This document shows, piece after piece, positions 1 to 8,643 of a stretch of 64,000 nucleotides of DNA. Position 1 is the stretch's first letter, and every line of letters starts with the position of its first letter. Position numbers and translations under genes: made by a program. The stretch is from Metarhizobium sp964253915. Lineage in GTDB: Bacteria; Pseudomonadota; Alphaproteobacteria; Rhizobiales; Rhizobiaceae. The notes beneath the pieces were generated by a model that was not told where the DNA came from, searched no databases, and worked only from the letters and a program-made list of their open reading frames with translations. Where the stretch lies: NCBI RefSeq assembly GCF_964253915.1, contig NZ_CAXUSG020000003.1, positions 372,001-436,000 of the forward strand. The letters are read 5' to 3'.

Positions 1-1267
1 AGGCGAACTTCATGTCTTCCAGTTCCTGCGCCGTCGGCGCCCGCTTCGTCACCACACGCAGGTCGAGGTCTTCCACCATGCCGTTGTCGCGGGTCTGCAC
101 CAGCAGGCCGCCGGAGACGGTGCGCGCCGAGAGGCCACGCGAACGCGGGTCGGGCAGGCCACCCGTCACCAGGAGGCGCAGGTTGGGCTTGCGGGCAACG
201 ATCGCCTTCGCTTCCTCGCTGGCATCAGGCGCAATGATCACTTCGGTGAACAGCTTGATGATGTCTTCCGCGGCGGCGGCATCGAGCGTCTGGTTGAGCG
301 CGATGATACCGCCAAAAGCCGAAACGCTGTCGCAGGACAAAGCCCGACGATAGGCGTCGAGCAGGCTGGTGCCTGTCGCCACGCCGCAAGGATTGGCGTG
401 CTTGATGATGGCGCAGGCCGGCGCCTTGTCCGTCGGGAACTCCGATACCAGCTCGAAAGCGGCGTCCGTGTCGTTGATATTGTTGTAGGAAAGCTGCTTA
501 CCCTGCAGCAGCACGGCCGTCGCCACGCCGGCACGCTTTTCCCCGGTGACGTAGAAACCGGCGCTCTGATGCGGGTTTTCGCCGTAACGCATCTTTTCCT
601 TCAGCACGCCGCCGATAACGCGGTGACGCGGCATCTCGATATCGAGCGCTTCGGCAAACCAGTTGGAAATCGCCGCATCGTAGGCGGCGGTGCGGGCAAA
701 AGCCTTGGCGGCCAGCGTCTGGCGGAAGGCATAGGACGTCTGGCCGTCGTCGGAGCGCAGCGCCTGCATGGCGGCGGGATAATCGGCCGGATCGGTCAGG
801 ATCGTTACATAGGCATGGTTCTTCGCCGAAGCGCGGATCATCGCCGGGCCGCCGATGTCGATGTTTTCCACCGTCGTCGGATAATCGCCGCCGGCGGCGC
901 GCACGTCCTCGAACGGATAGAGGTTGATAACGACGAGATCGATGGATTCGATGCCGTGTTCCTTCATTGCCGCGACATGCTCGGCATCGTCACGGATAGC
1001 CAGAAGGCCGCCATGGACACGCGGATGCAGCGTCTTGACGCGGCCGTCCATGATTTCCGGGAAACCGGTGAGTTCGGACACATCCGTCACCGGCAAGCCC
1101 TCGGCGGCAATCGCCTTGTGCGTACCCCCGGTCGACAGCAGACGCACACCGTGCGCGATCAGGGTTTGCGCCAGTTCGACGATGCCGGTCTTGTCGGAGA
1201 CGGACAAAAGCGCCGTGCGGATCTTGACCTTGTCAGGGGCGGGGATTTTTTTGGAAACGACAGCCAT
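1..1267 (-). CDS. purH: Bifunctional AICAR transformylase / IMP cyclohydrolase (partial, 3' end outside window)
   Basis: Last two steps of purine synthesis: formylation of AICAR and ring closure to IMP, in the cytosol. The frame is open from an ATG at 1267 to base 1 and gives about 422 residues of the usual ~535, so the C-terminus lies outside the window. The N-terminal part reads as the cyclohydrolase (MGS-like) domain, with KTLHPRVHGG near residue 65, and the transformylase motif KHANPCG falls near residue 285, as expected for the family. A heparinase-like gene ends 79 bp upstream on the same strand. Recognition is firm; only the truncation is a window artefact. Confidence 0.97.
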   Translation of the reverse strand, partial: MAVVSKKIPAPDKVKIRTALLSVSDKTGIVELAQTLIAHGVRLLSTGGTHKAIAAEGLPVTDVSELTGFPEIMDGRVKTLHPRVHGGLLAIRDDAEHVAAMKEHGIESIDLVVINLYPFEDVRAAGGDYPTTVENIDIGGPAMIRASAKNHAYVTILTDPADYPAAMQALRSDDGQTSYAFRQTLAAKAFARTAAYDAAISNWFAEALDIEMPRHRVIGGVLKEKMRYGENPHQSAGFYVTGEKRAGVATAVLLQGKQLSYNNINDTDAAFELVSEFPTDKAPACAIIKHANPCGVATGTSLLDAYRRALSCDSVSAFGGIIALNQTLDAAAAEDIIKLFTEVIIAPDASEEAKAIVARKPNLRLLVTGGLPDPRSRGLSARTVSGGLLVQTRDNGMVEDLDLRVVTKRAPTAQELEDMKFA

Positions 1268-1345
1268 GAACGTGCTCCGGATAGCCTGCAGCGGAAATTG
1301 CGATCGAGGGTCGCCTATCACAGCTTGGCGCCGGAGGGAACGAAA

Positions 1346-3058
1346 CTATTTCTGCCGCGCCAGTTCCCAGCGGATTTCCGCCAGGGCGGCGGCGGAAAAG
1401 GCGATTTCCAGCTGTTCGGATTGGCGCACGCCGGAGGAATCGGCAAAAAACACGTCCTCGGCAATCTCGATGACCTGTCCTGGCACCGAAAAGAGCCAGG
1501 TCTCCCCATCCGGAGCGCTCAGCAGAATGCTGTCTTCGCTCTTCGGAACGATGTCGATGGCAGGATGGATGTGAAACCGCAGGACGACATCGCGGGCATC
1601 GTTACCACCTGCGCTGCGGCCCGGCATGGGCAGGAAGCGATCGAAACCCACCAGCCGGGTGCCGTTGGACGCCAGCCGGAACTCGCGTTCATGCAGCACG
1701 CCGAATGGAACGGCATAACCATTATGCGATGCCACGAGGCAATCGCTGCCGTCGGCCGCATCGATCCGCGACACCTCTACCGCCGAGACGCCGGCAACCA
1801 TCACCGGCCCCAAAAATTCCGACTGCGACAGGCGTGACGACGAGGTGTCATTGAGGACCGCTGTCGAATGTGCCGCGGTCGACCGCGACATCTGGCGATA
1901 GGCGTCGGCGGCAAATTTCGGCGCGCCGCAATTGGTGATGAAGCGGTGCCGCCCCGACGACATCTCGAAGGACAGGCACCCGGCATGCGCCAGATGCGAC
2001 AGATCCACCGACTGCGGACAGCCGGTATCGACGATCACCACCGTATTGCCGGCGGAAAGGCGATGATAATCGAGATCCGGCAGCGAGCGGAACGGTTGGC
2101 CGGATGTCTCGTCATAGCGCAGCACCGACATCAGCTCGTTGGCGAGCGTCGATGTCGCACCGTTGAACAAGGCGAGGTCGCCACCCTGGTGGCGGAAGAA
2201 ACGCAGGGCCGGATACATGCGGTCGATGCCGGATATCAGCTTGGCAGGGACGTCATGGCCGAGATTGACATAGGTCTGGCGCAGCGGCAGCAGGTCGAGC
2301 AGCAGGTCCAGCGCCGTCCGCGGATTGCGGGAAACGTGACCACCATCCGGCAGGATCTGGCGCTCGATTTCCCGGTCGAGTTCCTGCCCGGCCCGGCGCA
2401 GCGCCGAGGCGCGCACCGGCATGGCGACCGAAGCCATGGCAAGCGCAATGCGGGCGCGGAACCGCGCCTCGGCATTCGGGCTGTGGCGCGCCATGCGCCT
2501 GAGATAACGGATCTGCACCGCCAGGCTTTTCATGAAGCGCCGGTAGAAACCGCTTTCCACGCCTTGAAGCACAACGGGCGAATGGGACAGCCAGGAAATG
2601 ACGCGTTGCGCCGTAACGTCGAGATCCCAGGCAACGCCGCCGGCGCGGCGGCCATGCATATGGATCCACTGGTCGACGATGGCCCGGGCATTGGAACAGG
2701 CATTGTCCGTCTTGTCGGCGCGGATATGGCGCAGCCACGTGAAGCCGTGAAGTCGGCTTGCAAAAGCCCGCGAGGGCATATCCATGGCGAACGGCGATTC
2801 GCCGTTGGTCGTCAAAACGCGACCGGCGAGGGGGAAACGTCCTTCCAGGATTTCTTCGGCGACAAAAGGATCGATGATCCTGAGATCGGTGGGAGCAACG
2901 ATCAGCCGTTCCGGAACCTGCACGGAAGACCGTGTCAGCCGGAAGCGCATCAGCGCAAACCGGCGCCTTGTCCGTCGCCACGTTTCACGCACATACAGGT
3001 AGAAGAGGTGCCGACGGCTCGCAAGCTTCATGTGAGGTTGTTTACTCCGCCGACCCAT
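1346..3058 (-). CDS. Heparinase II/III family protein
   Basis: About 570 residues. The middle and C-terminal parts (VVIVDTGCPQSVDLSHLAHAG, then FEMSSGRHRFITNCGAPKF) look like the beta-rich C-terminal domain of heparinase II/III-type polysaccharide lyases, and the N-terminal half is alpha-helical with many Arg. No clear signal peptide is seen. The true substrate cannot be read from sequence; proteins of this family beside purH and rsmB are common in Rhizobiaceae. The start is uncertain: TTG at 3076, ATG at 3058 (used here) or ATG at 3031, the last with a GGAG 13 nt upstream and a more natural N-terminus MKLASRRHLF. It lies between rsmB and purH on the same strand and may be co-transcribed with them. 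Confidence 0.85.
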   Translation of the reverse strand: MGRRSKQPHMKLASRRHLFYLYVRETWRRTRRRFALMRFRLTRSSVQVPERLIVAPTDLRIIDPFVAEEILEGRFPLAGRVLTTNGESPFAMDMPSRAFASRLHGFTWLRHIRADKTDNACSNARAIVDQWIHMHGRRAGGVAWDLDVTAQRVISWLSHSPVVLQGVESGFYRRFMKSLAVQIRYLRRMARHSPNAEARFRARIALAMASVAMPVRASALRRAGQELDREIERQILPDGGHVSRNPRTALDLLLDLLPLRQTYVNLGHDVPAKLISGIDRMYPALRFFRHQGGDLALFNGATSTLANELMSVLRYDETSGQPFRSLPDLDYHRLSAGNTVVIVDTGCPQSVDLSHLAHAGCLSFEMSSGRHRFITNCGAPKFAADAYRQMSRSTAAHSTAVLNDTSSSRLSQSEFLGPVMVAGVSAVEVSRIDAADGSDCLVASHNGYAVPFGVLHEREFRLASNGTRLVGFDRFLPMPGRSAGGNDARDVVLRFHIHPAIDIVPKSEDSILLSAPDGETWLFSVPGQVIEIAEDVFFADSSGVRQSEQLEIAFSAAALAEIRWELARQK

Positions 3059-3146
3059 GGATAAAGCGTTGGACAAGTTGCGTCAATTCGGCACACGCGC
3101 CGTGCCGGCATTCGTCCACTGGCTTATGACGGCTAACGGGCTGATT

Positions 3147-4544
3147 TTATTGGCTGCGCTGCAGCATGACCGCATAAAATCCATCCAGACCACCGGCAAA
3201 ACCTTCGGTAGCCGGCAACATGGCCGGCGTCGTGCGGAAGGCGCCTTCCGGGGAAATCGCGTCTTCAAGGCCCGGCCAGTCTGCTGCGGCCACCGGAACG
3301 CGGCGGACATCCGGCATTTCGGCCAGGATACGCGCCACCATTGCCTCGCCTTCGAGCGGGTCGAGCGAGCAGTTGGAGAAAACGACGAGACCGCCCGGCT
3401 TGACGAGGGTCAGGGCATGCCGGAGCAGGCGCTCCTGCACCGTCGCCAGCTTGGCGATATTCTGCGGACCCTTGGTCCACAATACGTCGGGATGGCGACG
3501 CGTCGTTCCGGTGGACGAGCAGGGGGCATCGAGCAAAGCCGCGTCGAACAATTCTTCGGGCTTGAAGGAGGCCATGTCCGCTTCTACTGTCTGCGCCGAA
3601 AAACCGAGCCGCGCCAGATTGCCGTTGAGCCGCTTCAGGCGATTGGCGGAAAGATCGAGTGCCGTCACCTCGGCGCCGGCCAGGACAAGCTGGGCCGTCT
3701 TGCCGCCCGGAGCGGCGCAAAGATCGACGACACGCTTGCCGGCGAGCGGCCCGAACATCCGGGCCGGCAGGCTTGCGGCCGCATCCTGCACCCACCATTG
3801 CCCTTCCGAAAAACCGGGAAGATCGGCAACGCTGCCGTCGAAGGCGGCGAGCCGGACGCTGCCGGTCGGCAGCACGGTACCGCCGAGTTTTTCGGCCCAG
3901 AGCGCCGCATCGCCCTTGACCGTCAGGTCGATGGCGGCCGGGCTGGTCTGGGCTTCGGAAATACGCTCCGCCGCCTCACGACCATAGACGTCGCAAAGCC
4001 GGTCGAAAAACCACTGCGGCATGGCAGGAATGGCGGCGGTCTGCTGCAGCAGCGCATCCTTCTCCCGCGCCAGCCGGCGCAGGACGGCATTGACGAGACC
4101 GGCAAAACGCCGGTTGCGCGGATCACGATTGGCCTGCTCCACCGCAAGGTCCACCGCCGAATGATCCGGCACGTCGAGATAGAGGATCTGTGCTGCCGCG
4201 ACAGTCAACACATGCTCCAGGGCACGAGCACCTTCCGGCAGCGGCGAATCGAGAAGCGACGACAGCATCGCGCCGAGCCTGGGCAGATGACGCAAGGCCG
4301 AATTGAGGATGGCCCGCACCAGAGCGCGGTCGGCATCACTCAGCGCCTTGTAGGCGGGGTTGCCGTTCTCGGCGTCGAGCATGCCGTCAAGCGATACCCT
4401 GCGATCGACCACGGCCGCAAGCAGCTTGGCTGCCGCTGCCCGCGCCTCGAGACCGGGCTTGTCGTCGAGGCCGCTCGGTGCGTTGGCGGTGGCAGGCTGC
4501 TTTTTGCGCGGCCGGCGAAATGCCGGCTTGTTCTGTGACGTCAA
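3147..4544 (-). CDS. rsmB: 16S rRNA (cytosine-C5) methyltransferase, RsmB/NOP family
   Basis: S-adenosylmethionine-dependent methylation of a cytosine in 16S rRNA. 465 residues: an N-terminal NusB-like RNA-binding domain (roughly residues 30-160), then a Rossmann methyltransferase core with the SAM loop VVDLCAAPGGKT, the DAPCSSTG motif and the NCSLDPLEGE motif. The two cysteines (in APCSS and SNCS) are the catalytic pair of the m5C RNA methyltransferases. The apparent start is TTG at 4544, which overlaps the htpX stop (TTGA), so the two genes are translationally coupled. The Lys/Arg-rich N-terminal tail is typical of alphaproteobacterial copies. Confidence 0.93.
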   Translation of the reverse strand: MTSQNKPAFRRPRKKQPATANAPSGLDDKPGLEARAAAAKLLAAVVDRRVSLDGMLDAENGNPAYKALSDADRALVRAILNSALRHLPRLGAMLSSLLDSPLPEGARALEHVLTVAAAQILYLDVPDHSAVDLAVEQANRDPRNRRFAGLVNAVLRRLAREKDALLQQTAAIPAMPQWFFDRLCDVYGREAAERISEAQTSPAAIDLTVKGDAALWAEKLGGTVLPTGSVRLAAFDGSVADLPGFSEGQWWVQDAAASLPARMFGPLAGKRVVDLCAAPGGKTAQLVLAGAEVTALDLSANRLKRLNGNLARLGFSAQTVEADMASFKPEELFDAALLDAPCSSTGTTRRHPDVLWTKGPQNIAKLATVQERLLRHALTLVKPGGLVVFSNCSLDPLEGEAMVARILAEMPDVRRVPVAAADWPGLEDAISPEGAFRTTPAMLPATEGFAGGLDGFYAVMLQRSQ

Positions 4545-5503
4545 GACCAGGGACCTTTGGGTGGCTGAGAGTTGCCGCGACCCCAGCCTGTCGGCGGAAC
4601 GGAGCGCGATTTACGCACCGCAGTATCAGCTTGCGGCGTCGGCGTCGAGGCCGGGCGGTTTTCCTGGGCCATACGCTGCAGCGCCGCGATGCGGTTTTCC
4701 GTGTTCGGATGGGTGGAGAACAGATTGTCCATACGTTCACCCGACAGCGGATTGATGATGAACATGTGCGCGGTCGCCGGATTGCGCTCTGCATCGTCGT
4801 TGTGAATGTGTTGCGCCGCGCCGGCGATCTTGGCAAGCGCCGAGGCAAGCCACAGCGGATTGCCACAGATCTCGGCGCCACGACGGTCGGCTGAATATTC
4901 CCGTGTCCGGCTGATCGCCATCTGCACCAGCATCGCCGCCAGCGGCGCGACGATCATGGCGATAATGACGCCGATCGCGCCGAACGGATTGTTGTTGTTG
5001 TTGCGATTGCCGCCGAAGATGAAGGCAAAGTTGCCGAGCATGGAGATCGCACCGGCCAGCGTCGCCGTGATCGTCATCGTCAGCGTGTCGCGGTTCTGCA
5101 CATGCGCCAGTTCATGCGCCATGACACCGGCGACCTCCTGCGGGGTGAGGGCGCGCAAAAGGCCGGTCGAGGCGGCAACGGCGGCATTTTCCGGATTGCG
5201 GCCGGTGGCGAAGGCGTTCGGCTGCGGGCTGTCGTAGAGATAAACGCGCGGCATCGGCAGGCCGGCATTCTTGGAGAGATCGCGGATGATGCCGTAAAAT
5301 TCCGGCGCATTGCGTTCGTCGATTTCCTGGGCATTGTAGGCCGAAAGCACCATGCGATCGGAATTCCAGTAGGAAAAGAAGTTCATGCCGGCCGCCACGA
5401 CGAGGGCGATCAGCATCCCGGATTGCCCGCCGATCAGATAACCGACCCCCATGAACAGGGCTGTCATGAAGGCAAGCAGCATGGCAGTACGCATGAGATT
5501 CAT
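4541..5503 (-). CDS. htpX: Membrane zinc metalloprotease HtpX
   Basis: Inner-membrane quality-control protease of the M48B family that cleaves damaged membrane proteins. 320 residues: two N-terminal transmembrane segments (about residues 5-50), the zinc motif HELAH near residue 130, two further hydrophobic segments (residues 145-200), and the downstream Glu in SRTREYSADRRGAE that completes the zinc site. An Asn-rich loop (NRNNNNNP) separates the last two membrane segments. The C-terminal tail of about 40 residues is low in complexity and rich in Pro/Ser. It is followed without a gap by rsmB and is divergent from the small DUF1674 gene. Confidence 0.95.
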   Translation of the reverse strand: MNLMRTAMLLAFMTALFMGVGYLIGGQSGMLIALVVAAGMNFFSYWNSDRMVLSAYNAQEIDERNAPEFYGIIRDLSKNAGLPMPRVYLYDSPQPNAFATGRNPENAAVAASTGLLRALTPQEVAGVMAHELAHVQNRDTLTMTITATLAGAISMLGNFAFIFGGNRNNNNNPFGAIGVIIAMIVAPLAAMLVQMAISRTREYSADRRGAEICGNPLWLASALAKIAGAAQHIHNDDAERNPATAHMFIINPLSGERMDNLFSTHPNTENRIAALQRMAQENRPASTPTPQADTAVRKSRSVPPTGWGRGNSQPPKGPWS

Positions 5504-5633
5504 CAGGGGTCTCCAAGGTTGTCGTCAGTCAGGTGGGCGGCGCGTTTTTCACCCGGCGCTTTCCTTTCGCCCGCAAGCCCCCTATGATTTGGCTATTCAG
5601 CCGCAATTTTCAATGTTTTTACGGAATACAGCC

Positions 5634-5858
5634 ATGGCGGACGCCCAAGCCGACAATGACAACAGCGAAAGCTCCAGCACATTGCACGACACCGGCAAAC
5701 ACCTGCCTCCCGCCGCCTTGCGTGCGCTGAAGGAAGCGGAAGAGCGTCGCCGGGCCGAAACCGAAGCCGCATTGCCAAAAGAAATCGGCGGCCGCGGCGG
5801 CGCCGATCCCGCCCGCTTTGGTGACTGGGAAATCAACGGCCGAGCCATCGATTTCTAA
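5634..5858 (+). CDS. DUF1674 / SDHAF4-like succinate dehydrogenase assembly factor
   Basis: 74-residue soluble protein with a charged, disordered-looking N-terminal half. The C-terminal signature EIGGRGGADPARFGDWE followed by INGRAIDF matches the DUF1674 family, whose eukaryotic member SDHAF4 (Sdh8) helps load FAD-containing SdhA into succinate dehydrogenase. That role is inferred for bacteria. I chose the ATG at 5634 (MADAQADNDN); a longer in-frame extension to 5451 is antisense to htpX and lacks family similarity. The stop codon TAA is the first part of an inverted repeat that ends just before the next gene. Confidence 0.85.
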   Translation: MADAQADNDNSESSSTLHDTGKHLPPAALRALKEAEERRRAETEAALPKEIGGRGGADPARFGDWEINGRAIDF

Positions 5859-5905
5859 GGATATAATTCCTATTGACGTCGCCGATTTTTAGGAATTATA
5901 TCCTT
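5857..5905. repeat. Perfect 16-bp inverted repeat between the DUF1674 gene and the nuclease gene
   Basis: Arms AAGGATATAATTCCTA (5857-5872) and TAGGAATTATATCCTT (5890-5905) are exact reverse complements around a 17-nt spacer. The left arm begins inside the stop codon of the upstream gene, and the right arm ends 2 nt before the ATG at 5908. In RNA it would place the AGGA at 5891-5894, the only purine-rich stretch ahead of the ATG, inside a stem. Each arm alone is also nearly palindromic (GGA-TATAAT-TCC). It could be an operator pair or a translation-control hairpin. Confidence 0.85.
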
Positions 5906-5907
5906 TT

Positions 5908-6408
5908 ATGGATATTTCCTCGAATCGAACGCAAAACGTCCTGCTGACTTGCCTTTTGGGCGGTATCGGATTGTTCATGGCGGCAGGCTCTGTCTGCGGC
6001 CGGGAGCAGGGTGTTGTTGCCGGTCCCGTCGAAGCGCAGGTCATCCGGGTTATCGATGGCGATACAATGCTGGTGGAGGCGCGGCCATGGCCGCAGCAGC
6101 GCATCGAGGTCTATGTGCGCTTGCGCGGCATCGATACGCCGGAACTGCGGGCGCATTGCGAGCAGTCGAGAAAAACCGCCCTGCAGGCGAAAAAGCTTCT
6201 GGCCGAGCTTGCCGCGGAAAATCCGACCCTTTGGCTCCGGGATATTTCGGGTGACAAATATTTCGGCCGTATCGTCGCAAACGTCACCTTCGAAAGCGGC
6301 TTGAATCCGGCTGAGGCACTTTTGTTTGCCGGATATGCAAAAGCCTATGACGGTGGACGAAAAGACGAAGACGAATGCCCGATGGTGAAAGAAGCCGCTT
6401 TTCCGTAA
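5908..6408 (+). CDS. Secreted thermonuclease-family (SNase-like) protein
   Basis: 166 residues. After a short charged start, residues 10-30 form a hydrophobic export or anchor segment, then a staphylococcal nuclease-type fold follows: VIRVIDGDTMLVEA and YVRLRGIDTPELRA carry the calcium- and phosphate-binding residues (Asp in DGDT, Arg and Asp in RLRGIDTPE), and KYFGRIVANVTF is the third conserved strand. The likely role is periplasmic or extracellular nucleic-acid degradation; small members of the family often lack proven nuclease activity. It is followed by a convergent terminator shared with acs, and its start sits inside the influence of the inverted repeat at 5857-5905. Confidence 0.8.
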   Translation: MDISSNRTQNVLLTCLLGGIGLFMAAGSVCGREQGVVAGPVEAQVIRVIDGDTMLVEARPWPQQRIEVYVRLRGIDTPELRAHCEQSRKTALQAKKLLAELAAENPTLWLRDISGDKYFGRIVANVTFESGLNPAEALLFAGYAKAYDGGRKDEDECPMVKEAAFP

Positions 6409-6423
6409 TGCATGAAAAAAGCA

Positions 6424-6459
6424 GAAAGCCCGATTTCCTTTGAAGAAACCGGGCTTTTC
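6424..6459. terminator. Bidirectional terminator between the nuclease gene and acs
   Basis: Stem AAAGCCCG (6425-6432) with CGGGCTTT (6450-6457), A-rich on the left and T-rich on the right, between two convergent genes. It works as a Rho-independent-type hairpin in either direction. Confidence 0.75.
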
Positions 6460-6480
6460 ATCGTGTCGCGGTACGATTGC

Positions 6481-8439
6481 TTATGCCGCGTCGGCGCGGT
6501 TCTGGCGGTTGGCGATCAGATCGTCGACGACGCCCGGATCGGCCAGTGTCGAGGTGTCGCCGAGGGCGCCGAAATCGTCCTCGGCGATCTTGCGCAGGAT
6601 ACGGCGCATGATCTTGCCGGAGCGGGTTTTCGGCAGGCCGGGGGCGAACTGGATTTTATCCGGCGTGGCGATCGGACCGATTTCCTTGCGAACGTGCTTG
6701 ACCAGTTCCTGCCGCAAGGCATCCGTACCCTGTTCGCCGGCCATCAGAGAGACATAGCAGTAGATGCCCTGGCCCTTGAGGCCATGCGGATAGCCGACGA
6801 CGGCAGCTTCCGAAACAAGGTGGTGCGAGACCAGCGCCGATTCGACTTCCGCCGTGCCGAGACGATGTCCCGAGACGTTGAGAACGTCATCGACGCGGCC
6901 GGTGATCCAGTAATATCCGTCCTCGTCGCGCCGGCATCCGTCGCCGGTGAAATATTTGCCCTTGTAGGTCGAGAAATAGGTCTGGATGAAGCGCTGGTGA
7001 TCACCGTAGACGGAGCGCATCTGGCCGGGCCAGCTGTCGGTGATGCAGAGGTTGCCGTCGGCAGCGCCTTCCAGCACCTGGCCTTCATTGTCGACGAGTT
7101 GCGGCTGGACACCGAAGAACGGCTTTGTCGCAGAACCCGGCTTCAGATCGGTGACGCCCGGCAGTGGGCTGATTAGGATGCCACCGGTTTCCGTCTGCCA
7201 CCAGGTATCGACGACCGGCGACTTCTGCTCGCCGACGACATTGTAATACCACTCCCAAGCTTCCGGATTGATCGGCTCGCCGACCGATCCGAGCAGCCGC
7301 AGCGAGGCGCGCGACGAGCGCTTGACGAAATGATCGCCGGCACCCATCAGGGCGCGGATCGCCGTCGGCGCGGTGTAGAAGATATTGACCTTGTGCTTGT
7401 CGATGACTTCCCAGAAACGGCCCTGGTCAGGGAAATTCGGCACGCCTTCAAACATCAGCGTCGTCGCCGCATTGGCGAGCGGACCGTAGACGATATAGGA
7501 GTGACCGGTGACCCAGCCCACATCCGCCGTGCACCAGTAGACGTCGCCATCGCGGTAATCGAAGACGTATTGATGCGTCATCGAGGCGTAGACGAGATAG
7601 CCGCCGGTGGTGTGCAGCACGCCCTTCGGCTTGCCGGTAGAACCCGAGGTGTAGAGGATGAAAAGCGGATCTTCCGCCTTCATCTTCACCGGCGGGCAAT
7701 CCGGCTTCACCGTGGTGATTTCCTGGTGATACCAGATGTCGCGACCCGGCGCCCAGCCCGTCTTGCCGCCGGTGCGGCGCACGACGAGCACCTTGTTGAC
7801 GATCACGTGGTTCTTTGCGGCGATGTCGATGGCGGTGTCGGTGTTTTCCTTGAGCGGGATCGGCTTGCCACCGCGCACGCCTTCATCGCAGGTGATGACG
7901 AAGGTCGATTCGCAGTCGACGATACGGCCGGCCAATGCATCGGGGGAGAAGCCACCGAAGACCACGGAATGAATGGCGCCGATACGGGCGCAGGCCAGCA
8001 TCGCATAAGCCGCTTCCGGGATCATCGGCATGTAGATGGTCACCCGGTCGCCCTTCTTGACGCCGTGCTTCTTCAGCACATTGGCGAGGCGACACACCTG
8101 GTCGTAGAGCTGGTTGTAGGTGATCTTCTTGTCGATATAGGGATTGTCGCCTTCCCAGATGATCGCGGTCTTTTCACCATGCGTCTTCAGGTGGCGGTCG
8201 ATGCAGTTGTAGGAGACGTTGGTAATGCCGTCTTCATACCACTTGATGGAAACCTTGCCGGTGAACGACGTGTTCTTGACCTTGGTATAGGGCTTGAACC
8301 AGTCGATCCGCTTGCCATGCTTGCCCCAGAAGCGATCAGGATCTTCGACGCTCTCGGTATACCATTTCTGATAGGTATCGCTGTCGATGAGCGCGCGGCT
8401 TTTTGCCGATTTAAGAACCGGATAAAGCTTGGCTGACAT
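6481..8439 (-). CDS. acs: Acetyl-CoA synthetase (AMP-forming)
   Basis: Converts acetate, ATP and CoA to acetyl-CoA through acetyl-adenylate. 652 residues, the normal size. Diagnostic motifs: the P-loop YTSGSTGKPKGV, DTWWQTETGG, and near the C-terminus KTRSGKIMRRILRKIA, whose Lys is the catalytic residue usually regulated by acetylation. ATG at 8439 (MSAKLYPVLK) is chosen over a TTG five codons upstream because GGAGGAG precedes it at proper spacing. It is divergent from trcR; the shared upstream region holds a perfect 7-bp inverted repeat at 8511-8529. A second acyl-CoA synthetase (prpE) lies just beyond trcR. Confidence 0.97.
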   Translation of the reverse strand: MSAKLYPVLKSAKSRALIDSDTYQKWYTESVEDPDRFWGKHGKRIDWFKPYTKVKNTSFTGKVSIKWYEDGITNVSYNCIDRHLKTHGEKTAIIWEGDNPYIDKKITYNQLYDQVCRLANVLKKHGVKKGDRVTIYMPMIPEAAYAMLACARIGAIHSVVFGGFSPDALAGRIVDCESTFVITCDEGVRGGKPIPLKENTDTAIDIAAKNHVIVNKVLVVRRTGGKTGWAPGRDIWYHQEITTVKPDCPPVKMKAEDPLFILYTSGSTGKPKGVLHTTGGYLVYASMTHQYVFDYRDGDVYWCTADVGWVTGHSYIVYGPLANAATTLMFEGVPNFPDQGRFWEVIDKHKVNIFYTAPTAIRALMGAGDHFVKRSSRASLRLLGSVGEPINPEAWEWYYNVVGEQKSPVVDTWWQTETGGILISPLPGVTDLKPGSATKPFFGVQPQLVDNEGQVLEGAADGNLCITDSWPGQMRSVYGDHQRFIQTYFSTYKGKYFTGDGCRRDEDGYYWITGRVDDVLNVSGHRLGTAEVESALVSHHLVSEAAVVGYPHGLKGQGIYCYVSLMAGEQGTDALRQELVKHVRKEIGPIATPDKIQFAPGLPKTRSGKIMRRILRKIAEDDFGALGDTSTLADPGVVDDLIANRQNRADAA

Positions 8440-8510
8440 GAACTCCTCCCTCATGTTGATGCCATTATGTATGTGCGACCTTCATAGCAGGTCAACCCGT
8501 TCCGGCAATT

Positions 8511-8529
8511 AGACAAAGGTCATTTGTCT
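8511..8529. promoter_or_regulatory. Candidate operator AGACAAA-N5-TTTGTCT upstream of acs
   Basis: Perfect 7-bp inverted repeat with a 5-nt spacer in the acs/trcR divergent gap, 72 bp from the acs start. Dyads of this size and spacing are typical binding sites of dimeric regulators; the regulator is not known from the sequence. Confidence 0.4.
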
Positions 8530-8538
8530 CTTGGAGAA

Positions 8539-8567
8539 TTGCAATTATGACACAATGCCTATATAGA
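8539..8567 (+). promoter_or_regulatory. Candidate promoter of trcR
   Basis: TTGCAA (8539-8544), 17-nt spacer, TATAGA (8562-8567), 77 bp before the trcR start codon. Fits a sigma-70 type promoter moderately; no other good pair was seen in this gap. Confidence 0.35.
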
Positions 8568-8643
8568 GCAGTCTAATTTCCGGAAATTTGTGGTCATACC
8601 ACGTCCCGCGACCCCGGCGCGGGCCGACAGAAGGACTATATCC

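Noticed and set aside
7804..7809. CACGTG in acs
   Set aside because: Flanks do not match parS; chance E-box-like hexamer in coding sequence.
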